The notes beneath the pieces were generated by a model that worked only from the letters and a program-made list of their open reading frames with translations, had not been told where the DNA came from and searched no databases. A stretch of 64,000 nucleotides of DNA from Streptomyces sp. Act143 (GTDB taxonomy: Bacteria > Actinomycetota > Actinomycetes > Streptomycetales > Streptomycetaceae), in the NCBI RefSeq assembly GCF_003143935.1, contig NZ_QFRX01000001.1:7599400-7663399 (forward strand). The letters run 5' to 3'. The position numbers were made by a program, and so were the translations under genes. Positions 1 to 7,210 of this stretch are shown here, piece by piece (the first letter of the stretch is position 1; every line of letters begins with the position of its first letter).

Positions 1-1184
1 CCGGCCTCCAACCAGCCCCCCGCCGCCGCAAGTCGCTCCCGCAACCCACGCAGGCCGGTGCCCCCAGCTGCCGCGCCTTCCGGCCTCGCACCCCCCTCCC
101 CGTCGTCCATCACCCGCACCCGAACCCGCTCGGCCTCCCCCTCCACCGAGATCGCGCACCGCGCGGCCCCCTGTCCGTGCCGCACCACATTGGTCACCGC
201 CTCCCGTACCACCCACCCCAGCAATGCCTCCGTCTGCGCCGCGAGCGGCGGGCCGGACCGGTGGACGGCGGGCTCGACGCCCGCGGCCTCCAGGACGGAC
301 CGCGCCCGGTCGAGCTCGGTGCTGAGGCTGCCCTCGCGGTATCCCGTCACCGCTTCCCGGATCTCCGTGAGGGCCTGGCGGCCGACGGACTCGATGTCGG
401 TGATCTGGGCGACGGCGGCGTCCAGGTCGCGGGGCGCCAGACGGCGGGCCGCCTCCGACTTGACCACGATCACGGACATGGTGTGGCCGAGCAGGTCGTG
501 CAGATCGCGCGAGAACCGCAGGCGTTCCTCCTCGACCGCACGCCGGGCCAACTCCTCGCGGGCGGCCCGCAGTTCCCGTACCGCCTCGGACAGCGACAGG
601 ATCGCGGCCGTCACCATCGTCGACAGGAACGTGGCGTAGGCGATGTTCACCGCGTCCCAGCCCTCCCGGTACGCGGCGACCGCCGCCGCCAGTGCGGTCA
701 GGGCCAGGCCGGCCCTGCCGAGCCACCGGCCCCGGGTGACCGCCCCGGTGGCCAGGCCCAGCAGGGGGAAGAAGTAGAGCCAGCTGCCGCCGTAGCCGAG
801 AGCGAGGGCGCAGGTCACCACGGCCATGAGGGCCAGGGCCCATCGGGTCGAACGGGCCTGCCGCGTCTCCTTCGTGAAGGCGCGGAAGACCACGTAGATG
901 TAGAGGGAGTTGAAGACGAACAGGCCGATGCCGCCGAGCACCGGCTGCTGCGTGCCCGCCCGGAAGAGGTTGGAGAACGCGCCCATGCCCAGCAGCAGCC
1001 AGGGGAGGAGCGTGAAGCCGGTGGGCGGTGGACCCGGGTTCTCCAGCCGCTTGTCCGTCCTGCCGGCGAGACGGCAGGACACCGTCCCCCACCAGCGCCG
1101 CCGGTTGCCTGTGCCCGTGCCCGTGCCTGTGCCTGTGCCTGTGCCTGTGGCCGAGCCCGTGTCTGTCCTGGTCCCCTGTGTCAT
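1..1184 (-). CDS. Two-component sensor histidine kinase, NarL-partner type, C-terminus cut by window edge
   Basis: The reading frame runs from an ATG at 1184 to the window edge, about 394 codons, and is still open at base 1. After a Thr-Gly repeat near residues 14-27 come several hydrophobic helices (roughly residues 55-185). A HisKA_3-type dimerisation segment with the phospho-acceptor motif RDLHDLLGH follows near residue 225. An N box (REAVTNVVRHG, around residue 325) and a G-box stretch (GGTGLRGLRERL) place an ATPase domain at the C-terminus. This is the architecture of Streptomyces sensors that phosphorylate LuxR/NarL-type regulators, and a partner gene is expected beyond base 1. The signal sensed cannot be read from the sequence. 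The GGGAG upstream lies close to the ATG, so a slightly different start is possible. Confidence 0.88.
   Translation of the reverse strand, partial: MTQGTRTDTGSATGTGTGTGTGTGTGNRRRWWGTVSCRLAGRTDKRLENPGPPPTGFTLLPWLLLGMGAFSNLFRAGTQQPVLGGIGLFVFNSLYIYVVFRAFTKETRQARSTRWALALMAVVTCALALGYGGSWLYFFPLLGLATGAVTRGRWLGRAGLALTALAAAVAAYREGWDAVNIAYATFLSTMVTAAILSLSEAVRELRAAREELARRAVEEERLRFSRDLHDLLGHTMSVIVVKSEAARRLAPRDLDAAVAQITDIESVGRQALTEIREAVTGYREGSLSTELDRARSVLEAAGVEPAVHRSGPPLAAQTEALLGWVVREAVTNVVRHGQGAARCAISVEGEAERVRVRVMDDGEGGARPEGAAAGGTGLRGLRERLAAAGGWLEA
1108..1149. repeat. Hexanucleotide tandem repeat inside the kinase gene
   Basis: Seven in-register copies of CCTGTG or its variant CCCGTG. On the minus strand they encode an alternating Thr-Gly run near the kinase N-terminus. 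The unit length is a multiple of three, so copy-number change would lengthen or shorten the linker without a frameshift. Confidence 0.9.
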
Positions 1185-1264
1185 GGCTCCCACGCTACGA
1201 ACCCCACCCACCCGCGCGGCAGAGTCGGTCGTACGGAATCCCGCAGGACAAATGTCACGGGTGC

Positions 1265-1318
1265 CCGAAGCCGAAGCCGAAGCCGAAGCCGAAGCCGGAG
1301 CCGGAGCCGGAGCCGACG
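1265..1318. repeat. Hexanucleotide tandem repeat, intergenic
   Basis: Nine consecutive 6-base units: five CCGAAG, three CCGGAG and one CCGACG. They lie between the divergent kinase and MaoC genes, about 45 bases upstream of the proposed MaoC promoter. No gene covers this stretch convincingly. Confidence 0.9.
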
Positions 1319-1343
1319 CTGAAACCGGACCGGGGGCCGGTAA

Positions 1344-1358
1344 CTGACACTCCGTCAG
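1344..1358. promoter_or_regulatory. Inverted repeat upstream of the MaoC promoter
   Basis: CTGAC (1344-1348) and GTCAG (1354-1358) form a dyad with a five-base centre, ending five bases before the proposed -35 hexamer. It could be a second regulator site for the operon. The protein that would bind it is unknown. Confidence 0.4.
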
Positions 1359-1363
1359 GAGTC

Positions 1364-1392
1364 TTCACAACTCCCGTGCCCTGGGCTATACA
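1364..1392 (+). promoter_or_regulatory. Sigma-70 type promoter of the MaoC-ADH-SDR operon
   Basis: TTCACA at 1364-1369 and TATACA at 1387-1392 are separated by 17 bases, a close match to the principal vegetative consensus. The predicted transcription start is near 1399. That leaves a leader of about 195 bases before the TTG start of the MaoC gene. No further structure was recognised in the leader apart from the operator at 1406-1419. Confidence 0.65.
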
Positions 1393-1405
1393 GGGGGCGC
1401 CGGAC

Positions 1406-1419
1406 TGGAACGCGTTCTA
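1406..1419. promoter_or_regulatory. KstR-like operator
   Basis: The 14-mer TGGAACGCGTTCTA fits the published KstR operator pattern TNNAACNNGTTNNA at every fixed position. KstR is the TetR-family repressor of cholesterol and steroid catabolism in mycobacteria and rhodococci. The site lies about +7 to +20 from the predicted transcription start, where a bound repressor would block transcription. The downstream genes resemble Hsd4B and Hsd4A-type enzymes, which supports the assignment. No kstR gene is in the window. Confidence 0.55.
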
Positions 1420-1592
1420 GATCGGCCCGTGACGACCTCGGTGCGGCCGACGGTGCGGACGGCCGCACCGGGGTCTTCGAGCCGGTCTCCCGACCGTTCC
1501 CCAACCCGTCCGCGACCCGCCCCACTTCATCCGACCCGCCCGAACCCGTCCTGGACCCGCCCGACCCCGCCCCTGACCCCGAGGGAGCCGCA

Positions 1593-2468
1593 TTGCCCAT
1601 CGACGCCGCCAAGGCCCTTGCCGCCGCACCCCGTTCCGGCGAGATCTCCTGGAACTCCAAGGACGTGCAGCTCTACCACCTCGGCATCGGCGCGGGCGCG
1701 AACCCCGACAAGGCCAGTCCCGCCACCGACCCCGACGAGCTGCGCTACACGCTGGAGTCCCGGCTGCACGTGCTGCCGAGCTTCGCCACCGTCGCCGGCT
1801 CCGGCTCGCCCGGGGTGATCAGCGGTCTGTCCATGCCCGGCATCGAGGTCGACCTGGCCCGCGTGCTGCACGGCGGACAGTCGCTGACGATCCACCGCCC
1901 CCTCCCCGTCACCGGCACCGCGACCGCCACCAGCCGGATCGCCGCGATCCACGACAAGGGCAAGGCGGCCGTCCTCGTGATGCGCACCGAGGTCGCCGAC
2001 GCCGAAGGCCCGTTGTGGACCAATGACGCCCAGATCTTCGTACGGGGGGAAGGCGGATGGGGCGGCGACCGCGGGCCCTCCGGGCGGCTCGAACCACCCG
2101 CCGGTGAGCCGGACCGCGTGGTCGAACGGCCGGTCCGCGAGGACCAGGCGCTGCTCTACCGGCTCTCCGGCGACTGGAACCCGCTGCACGCCGACCCCGA
2201 GTTCGCCAAGGTCGCCGGGTTCGAGCGGCCCATCCTGCACGGGCTGTGCACGTACGGGATCACGCTCAAGGCGGTCGTCGACACGCTGCTCGGCGGGGAC
2301 GTGACGCGGGTGCGGTCCTACGTCACCCGGTTCGCCGGGGTCGTGTACCCGGGCGAGACGCTGCGCATCCGGATGTGGCACACGCCCGCCTCCACGCGCA
2401 TCGCCGTCAGTGCCGTCGAGCGGGACGACGCGCCCGTCCTCGCCGACACGATCGTCGAACACACCTGA
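1593..2468 (+). CDS. MaoC-family double-hotdog enoyl-CoA hydratase
   Basis: A 291-residue protein with the tandem hotdog layout of (R)-specific 2-enoyl-CoA hydratases (hydratase 2, Hsd4B/ChsH-like). The C-terminal hotdog carries the catalytic signature around residues 188-215, visible as SGDWNPLHAD followed by ILHG, with the Asp and His expected to activate water. It probably hydrates a trans-2-enoyl-CoA during beta-oxidation of a fatty-acyl or steroid side chain. The start is TTG at 1593, preceded at six bases by GAGGGAG; no better in-frame start was seen. It is the first gene of an operon with the alcohol dehydrogenase and SDR, and the KstR-like site upstream points to steroid or branched substrates. 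Substrate choice is inference. Confidence 0.88.
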   Translation: MPIDAAKALAAAPRSGEISWNSKDVQLYHLGIGAGANPDKASPATDPDELRYTLESRLHVLPSFATVAGSGSPGVISGLSMPGIEVDLARVLHGGQSLTIHRPLPVTGTATATSRIAAIHDKGKAAVLVMRTEVADAEGPLWTNDAQIFVRGEGGWGGDRGPSGRLEPPAGEPDRVVERPVREDQALLYRLSGDWNPLHADPEFAKVAGFERPILHGLCTYGITLKAVVDTLLGGDVTRVRSYVTRFAGVVYPGETLRIRMWHTPASTRIAVSAVERDDAPVLADTIVEHT

Positions 2469-2501
2469 GTCCCAAGAATCCTGCACGAGGGGAGCCGCAC
2501 C

Positions 2502-3578
2502 ATGCGCGCAGCCGTACTGCACGAGATCGGCCAGGACAAGCTGGAGGTCCTCGACGACGTCGAGGCGGTGGGCTTCGGCCCGGGCAAGGTGCGGATCCGG
2601 GTGCGGGCCACCGGGCTGTGCCACTCCGACCTGTCCGCGATGAGCGGCGTGCTGCCGCAGCCCGCCCCCTTCGTGCCGGGGCACGAGGGCGCCGGGGAGA
2701 TCATCGAGGTCGGCGAGGGCGTCGGCAACCTGAAGGCCGGGGACCGGGTCGTGGTCTGCTGGCTGCCCGCCTGCGGTGCCTGTCCCGCCTGCAAGCGCGG
2801 CCAGACCGAGCTGTGCCTGGCCGGGTTCATGAACGCCGGCACCCCCAACTTCAAGCGGCCCGGCGGTGATCTGTTCGGCTTCGCCGGGACCGGCACCTTC
2901 GCCGAGGAGGTCGTCGTCGACGCCGGATGCGCGGTGCCGATCCCCGACGACGTGCCCTTCGACATCGCCGCGCTCATCGGCTGCGGGGTGACCACCGGGC
3001 TCGGCGCGGCCCTCAACACCGCCGATGTGGCGGCCGGTTCGTCCGTCGCCGTGATCGGCTGCGGCGGCGTCGGCATCAGCGCGATCCAGGGGGCGCGGCT
3101 CAAGGGCGCCGCCGAGATCGTCGCCGTCGACCCGGTCGCCTCCCGTCGCGAGTCCGCCCTCAAGTTCGGTGCCACGAAGGCCGTTTCCCCCGAGGAGCTG
3201 CCCGACGCCAAGCAGCAGGTCACCGGCGGCGAGGGCTTCGACTACGTCTTCGAGGTCGTCGGCAAGTCCGCCACCGCCCGCACGGCCTACGACCACACGC
3301 GGCGCGGCGGCACCCTGGTCGTCGTCGGCGCGGGCGCCATGGACGACTTCCTCCAGCTCAACATGTTCGAGCTGTTCTTCGACGAGAAGCGCATCCTGCC
3401 GTCCATGTACGGCGGCGGTGACGTGCTGACCTCCTACGAGCGCACCATCGCCCTGTGGCGGGCCGGCCGCATCGACCTGGAGGGGCTCATCACGCACCGG
3501 GTGCCGCTCGCCGAGATCAACGAGGCCCTCGACCAGATGCGCACGGGCACCGCGCTCCGCACGTGCATCGAGATCTGA
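2502..3578 (+). CDS. Zinc-dependent alcohol dehydrogenase (MDR superfamily)
   Basis: A 358-residue medium-chain dehydrogenase. The first catalytic zinc ligand lies in the GLCHSDLS segment near residue 38 and the GHEGAGE motif is near residue 60. The structural-zinc cysteine cluster (CGACPACKRGQTELC) occupies residues 89-105, and a Rossmann motif GCGGVG is near residue 187. It is expected to oxidise an alcohol to an aldehyde or ketone with NAD(P)+. The ATG follows GAGGGGAG at a normal distance and sits 33 bases after the MaoC stop, so the two are probably cotranscribed. The family includes actinobacterial dehydrogenases of lipid and xenobiotic catabolism; the true substrate is unknown. Confidence 0.9.
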   Translation: MRAAVLHEIGQDKLEVLDDVEAVGFGPGKVRIRVRATGLCHSDLSAMSGVLPQPAPFVPGHEGAGEIIEVGEGVGNLKAGDRVVVCWLPACGACPACKRGQTELCLAGFMNAGTPNFKRPGGDLFGFAGTGTFAEEVVVDAGCAVPIPDDVPFDIAALIGCGVTTGLGAALNTADVAAGSSVAVIGCGGVGISAIQGARLKGAAEIVAVDPVASRRESALKFGATKAVSPEELPDAKQQVTGGEGFDYVFEVVGKSATARTAYDHTRRGGTLVVVGAGAMDDFLQLNMFELFFDEKRILPSMYGGGDVLTSYERTIALWRAGRIDLEGLITHRVPLAEINEALDQMRTGTALRTCIEI

Positions 3579-3589
3579 GAGGGGTGTCC

Positions 3590-3643
3590 GTGTCGCAGCC
3601 ACTCGAAGGGGTCTCCGTGTCGCAGCCACTCGAAGGGCTGTCC
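3590..3643 (+). repeat. 27-base tandem duplication at the SDR start
   Basis: Two adjacent 27-base copies (3590-3616 and 3617-3643) are nearly identical. Each begins with GTG and contains GAAGGG, which can act as a ribosome site for the start in the next copy. The protein carries the repeat as two copies of a nine-residue segment beginning VSQPLEG. Confidence 0.9.
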
Positions 3644-4555
3644 GCGATCGTCACCGGCGCGGGCCGCGGCCTGGGCCGGGCCGAGGCGCTCGAACTCGCC
3701 CGGCTCGGCGCCGCCGTCGTCGTCAACGACTTCGGGCAGCCCGGGCGCGACGGGTCCGGCGCGGCCTCCACGGGCCCCGCCGAGGAGGTCGCCGCCGAGA
3801 TCCGCGCGGCGGGCGGCAAGGCCCTCGCCCACACCGGGGACGTCGCCGACTTCCAACAGGCGGGGCAGCTCGTCGAGTTGGCGGTCTCCGAGTTCGGCAA
3901 GCTCGACATCCTCGTCAACAACGCCGGCATCCTGCGTGACCGCATGGTCTTCTCGATGTCCGAGGAGGAGTGGGACGCGGTCATCCGGGTCCACCTCAAG
4001 GGGCACTTCAACACGACCCACTTCGCGGCCGCGCACTGGCGCGCCCGGGCCAAGGAGGCGGGCGGGCGGGTGTACGGGCGGATCGTGAACACCTCCTCGG
4101 AGGCGTTCCTCGCCGGCTCCGCCGGACAGCCCAACTACGCCGCCGCGAAGGGCGGCATCGTCGGGCTCACCACGTCCACGGCCCTCGCCCTCGCCAAGTA
4201 CGGCGTCACCGCCAACGCCATCTGCCCGCGTGCCCGCACCCGGATGACCGAGGACGTCTTCGCGGGCTTCGAGCTGCCGGAGGACCGGCTCGACCCGCTG
4301 GCCCCCGAGCATGTCGCCCCGCTCGTCGGCTACTTGGCGGCACCGGCCGCCGCCCGCGTCAACGGACAGCTGCTGGTGGTCCACGGCGGGATGGTCGCCG
4401 TGGTCGAACGGCCGCGGGTGCGAGCCAAGTTCGACAGCAAGCAGGAGACCTTCACGTACGACGAACTCGACACGCTGCTCACCCCGCACTTCGCGGAGCG
4501 GCCGGAGGGGGAGACCTTCGGGGCGGCCGAAGTACTGGGACTCAAGCGCGCATAG
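3590..4555 (+). CDS. Short-chain dehydrogenase, Hsd4A-like 3-hydroxyacyl-CoA dehydrogenase
   Basis: About 321 residues from GTG 3590. The N-terminal nucleotide site reads TGAGRGLG. NNAG is near residue 110, and the catalytic Ser plus YAAAK (Tyr and Lys) lie near residues 165-190. The length and a C-terminal extension of about 50 residues beyond the core SDR fold match the peroxisomal-multifunctional-enzyme-like group containing mycobacterial Hsd4A. In this operon it would oxidise the 3-hydroxyacyl-CoA made by the MaoC hydratase. GAGAGGGG lies five bases before GTG 3590. A second, duplicated start (GTG 3617 with GAAGGGG upstream) would give a protein nine residues shorter, so the true N-terminus is uncertain. 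Confidence 0.87.
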   Translation: MSQPLEGVSVSQPLEGLSAIVTGAGRGLGRAEALELARLGAAVVVNDFGQPGRDGSGAASTGPAEEVAAEIRAAGGKALAHTGDVADFQQAGQLVELAVSEFGKLDILVNNAGILRDRMVFSMSEEEWDAVIRVHLKGHFNTTHFAAAHWRARAKEAGGRVYGRIVNTSSEAFLAGSAGQPNYAAAKGGIVGLTTSTALALAKYGVTANAICPRARTRMTEDVFAGFELPEDRLDPLAPEHVAPLVGYLAAPAAARVNGQLLVVHGGMVAVVERPRVRAKFDSKQETFTYDELDTLLTPHFAERPEGETFGAAEVLGLKRA

Positions 4556-4560
4556 CGAAC

Positions 4561-4591
4561 GGCCCCGCTCACCTCGACGGTGAACGGGGCC
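4561..4591. terminator. Hairpin terminator after the SDR gene
   Basis: GGCCCCG...CACC pairs with GGTG...CGGGGCC around a four-base loop, starting five bases after the SDR stop. There is no U tract, as is usual in Streptomyces. It can also serve the minus-strand gene at 4625-4780 from the opposite direction. Confidence 0.75.
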
Positions 4592-4624
4592 GTGCGTCCT
4601 GCGTCCTGCGTGTGTCCTGCGTCC

Positions 4625-4780
4625 TCAGGCCGCCGACTCGGTCTCCTCGGCCGGCTTGCGGTGCCGGCCGCGAGGGGCCGACTCGCCGTCCCGGGCCGAG
4701 ACCTGACCGCGGTGCTTGCCGTGGCCCGTGGACTCCTGGACATCGGTGTGCGGCGGCTCGATCGTGCGTGCGTCGCTCAT
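4625..4780 (-). CDS. Small hydrophilic hypothetical protein
   Basis: A 51-residue frame from ATG 4780 encoding a highly charged peptide rich in Glu, Lys, Arg and His. It begins MSDARTIEPPHTDVQE and ends in EETESAA. There is no membrane segment, signal or recognised domain. The codon pattern is typical of the genome, with G or C in third positions. The ribosome site is weak (GGGGTGAG about 9 bases upstream), so the start is moderately supported. It resembles small conserved Streptomyces proteins of unknown function. It lies between the SDR terminator and the larger minus-strand gene at 4877 and is probably a separate transcript. Confidence 0.55.
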   Translation of the reverse strand: MSDARTIEPPHTDVQESTGHGKHRGQVSARDGESAPRGRHRKPAEETESAA

Positions 4781-4876
4781 CGGAAGAACTCACCCCGTCA
4801 ACATGATCTTTCAAACAGCCGGGCGAGTTTAACCGGCACCCCACAGGGCGAATCCAGGCGGGCGCGCCAACCGGCA

Positions 4877-6166
4877 CTACTTCGTTACAAGACGTCCCAG
4901 AGGCGCTTCCCCGAGCGGCACCGGCCGCGGCGTCACCGGCTCCGCGGCCACCGGCACCGGCTCCGTCGGCACCGGCTCGGCCGCCGCCACGGGCTCCGGG
5001 GAATCCGGCTCCGACGGCCCGCCGGCACCCGAGTCCGACGCCGCATCCGGCGCCTCCCCGGCGGCCGTCCCGCCCCTGTCCGAATCCCCCGGGCCCGTGT
5101 CCCCCGCGGTTCCCCCGTTCCCGATGGCTCCTCCCGCCCCCGCCGCCACGGGGACCGTCAACTCCGCTACTCCGCAGGGAACTTCGTCCGTGGCGTACGG
5201 CAGCCGCAGCACCCCGTCCCGCGTCCACAGCCCGGTACCCGTCAACCACCCCGCGGGCGCCGCGAGATGGTGCACCTGCCGCCCGTCCGGCCGCCACACC
5301 CCGACCCAGCTGCCCAGCGGCCCGTCGATGCGCAGCGCCACCGCGCAGCTCTCCGGCATCAGCACCTGCCCCGGCTGCACCGCGAACGGCGTCACCGCGC
5401 AGTCGGGCAGCCGCAGGCTCTCCGGGAAGCGCACCGGCAGGGTGCTGCCCATGACCCCCCATCCCAGCCGCTGCCGTCCCGGCGAGGGCGCGTCGGAGGC
5501 GATCAGCAGCAGCCCGCTGTCCGGGTCGGCCAGCAGCAGCCGGTCGTCGCTGCCGGGCGCGATCTGGAGCAGCGGCGACACCTCGCCGCCCCGCTCCAGG
5601 TCCACCACGATCGCCTTGGTGCAGCCGCCGACCTCCCGGTCCAGGGCCAGCATCCGCCCGGCCCGGTCCAGCCACACCCCGCCCGAGCAGCGCCCGGGGA
5701 TCTCCGCGAGGTGCTCGGGCCCGAAGGCGCCGCCGGCCACGAGCCACACCGCCGTGGTCCGCCGGCCCACCGCGAGGGCGTACGCCTTCTCCCCGCCCGG
5801 GGACGGCGGCAGCAGCCGCAGCCGGGTCCCCTCGTCGGGGCACTCGACCGCGCCGAGCGGCAGCTCACCCGTGTCCGGGCCGGTCGGGTAGAGCAGTGAG
5901 AAGTTGTGCCGCCCGTCCGCGAACCGCCGGATCAGCACCCGTCCGTCGGCCATCGGCTGGACCTCGGTGCCGGGCTCCTCCGGCTGGTTGCCGTGCAGGG
6001 ACACGGCGTACGGCTCCGGGCCGTCCAGCGTCCAGCGCTCCGGGAACCAGGAGTCGCCGTCGTGGGTGAGGCGGGCGGCGTAACCGCCGTCCGCGGTGAT
6101 CACGCAGTCAGCCTGCGGCGTACCGTCCTCGTCCGCCGCCGTGGGCTCGATCGCACAGGCCGTCAT
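4877..6166 (-). CDS. Hypothetical protein with beta-propeller-like repeats and Pro/Glu-rich tail
   Basis: A 429-residue protein starting at ATG 6166, preceded by GGAGGTGACC at a good distance. Residues 1-340 are rich in alternating hydrophobic and Gly/Asp segments (such as DGRVLIRRFADG, LLLADPDSG and WRPDGRQVHH) that suggest a WD40/PQQ-like beta-propeller. Residues 345-429 are low-complexity Ala/Gly/Ser followed by repeated EPVP units. No catalytic motif, signal peptide or membrane segment is evident. It is transcribed divergently from the Nif3 gene across about 190 bases. Function is not recognised; a scaffold or binding role is only a guess from the fold-like pattern. Confidence 0.75.
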   Translation of the reverse strand: MTACAIEPTAADEDGTPQADCVITADGGYAARLTHDGDSWFPERWTLDGPEPYAVSLHGNQPEEPGTEVQPMADGRVLIRRFADGRHNFSLLYPTGPDTGELPLGAVECPDEGTRLRLLPPSPGGEKAYALAVGRRTTAVWLVAGGAFGPEHLAEIPGRCSGGVWLDRAGRMLALDREVGGCTKAIVVDLERGGEVSPLLQIAPGSDDRLLLADPDSGLLLIASDAPSPGRQRLGWGVMGSTLPVRFPESLRLPDCAVTPFAVQPGQVLMPESCAVALRIDGPLGSWVGVWRPDGRQVHHLAAPAGWLTGTGLWTRDGVLRLPYATDEVPCGVAELTVPVAAGAGGAIGNGGTAGDTGPGDSDRGGTAAGEAPDAASDSGAGGPSEPDSPEPVAAAEPVPTEPVPVAAEPVTPRPVPLGEAPLGRLVTK

Positions 6167-6355
6167 GGTTCGGTCACCTCCGGATCACGAAGCTAGTTTT
6201 CGCACGCACGGGCGTGGGACAGGCCGACGTCCCCTTCACACAAAGGGGTGGCCCAGGAACGATTCGCCTGAGGAAACGGAGATGAATGTGCTGGCCGGGG
6301 CCAACGGGAGCCACACCGGTACAAGGGCACAGAACAGGCAGGTAGCCTTTTGTGC

Positions 6356-7210
6356 GTGCCCCGTCTGTCTGAAGTCATCGCCGCGCTGGAGAACCTGTGG
6401 CCCGCCGAGCGGGCCGAGTCCTGGGACGCGGTCGGCACCGTCGTGGGCGACCCCGACCAGGAGGTCACCCGGGTCCTGTTCGCCGTCGACCCGGTCCAGG
6501 AGATCGTCGACGAGGCGCTGAAGCTCGGCGCCGACCTGCTGGTCACCCACCACCCGCTCTACCTGCGCGGCACGACGACGGTCGCGGCCGGGCACTTCAA
6601 GGGCCGGGTCGTCCACACCCTCATCAAGAACGACATCGCGCTGCACGTGGCCCACACCAACGCGGACACCGCCGACCCGGGCGTGAGCGACGCGCTGGCC
6701 GGTGCCCTGGACCTCCGGGTCGTAGGACCGCTGGTGCCGGACCCGTCGGACGCCACGGGCCGCCGGGGTCTCGGCCGGATCTGCGAGCTGGACCACCCGC
6801 TCCCGCTGAAGGAGTTCGCGGCGAGGGCCGCCGAGCGGCTCCCCGCCACCGCGCAGGGCATCCGCGTCGCCGGCGACCCCGAGGCCGTCGTCCGCACGGT
6901 CGCCGTCAGCGGCGGCTCCGGCGACAGCCTCTTCGACGCCGTCCGCGCCGCCGGCGTGGACGCGTTCCTCACCGCGGACCTGCGCCACCACCCGGCCTCC
7001 GAGGCCCGCGCCCACAGTCCTCTCGCGCTGCTCGACGCGGCGCACTGGGCCACCGAATGGCCCTGGTGCGAGCTGGCCGCAGCCCAGCTCGACGAGATCT
7101 CCGACCGCAAGGGATGGGACCTCAGGGTCCACGTCTCCCGCACGGTCACCGACCCCTGGACCGCCCACGCGGCGTCCACCCCGACTACTGACATGGGAGC
7201 CCCCAACTGA
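6356..7210 (+). CDS. Nif3-like dinuclear metal-centre protein (YbgI family)
   Basis: A 284-residue Nif3/YbgI-family protein. Metal-binding motifs include THHPLYLRG near residue 63, HTNAD near residue 100, and a C-terminal region with DLRHHPASEA. Homologues form hexameric rings with a two-metal site; their biochemical role is unsettled, with GTP cyclohydrolase-like or hydrolase activity proposed. GTG 6356 was preferred because the conserved family N-terminus begins PRLSEVIAALE; a TTG two codons earlier is also possible. The stop overlaps the proposed CTG start of the zinc-ribbon gene, so the two are translationally coupled. Confidence 0.9.
   Translation: MPRLSEVIAALENLWPAERAESWDAVGTVVGDPDQEVTRVLFAVDPVQEIVDEALKLGADLLVTHHPLYLRGTTTVAAGHFKGRVVHTLIKNDIALHVAHTNADTADPGVSDALAGALDLRVVGPLVPDPSDATGRRGLGRICELDHPLPLKEFAARAAERLPATAQGIRVAGDPEAVVRTVAVSGGSGDSLFDAVRAAGVDAFLTADLRHHPASEARAHSPLALLDAAHWATEWPWCELAAAQLDEISDRKGWDLRVHVSRTVTDPWTAHAASTPTTDMGAPN

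Noticed and set aside
1527..3629. 700-codon minus-strand open frame opposite the MaoC and alcohol dehydrogenase genes
   Set aside because: Shadow of high-GC coding DNA: no family motif, and the plus-strand proteins are clear.
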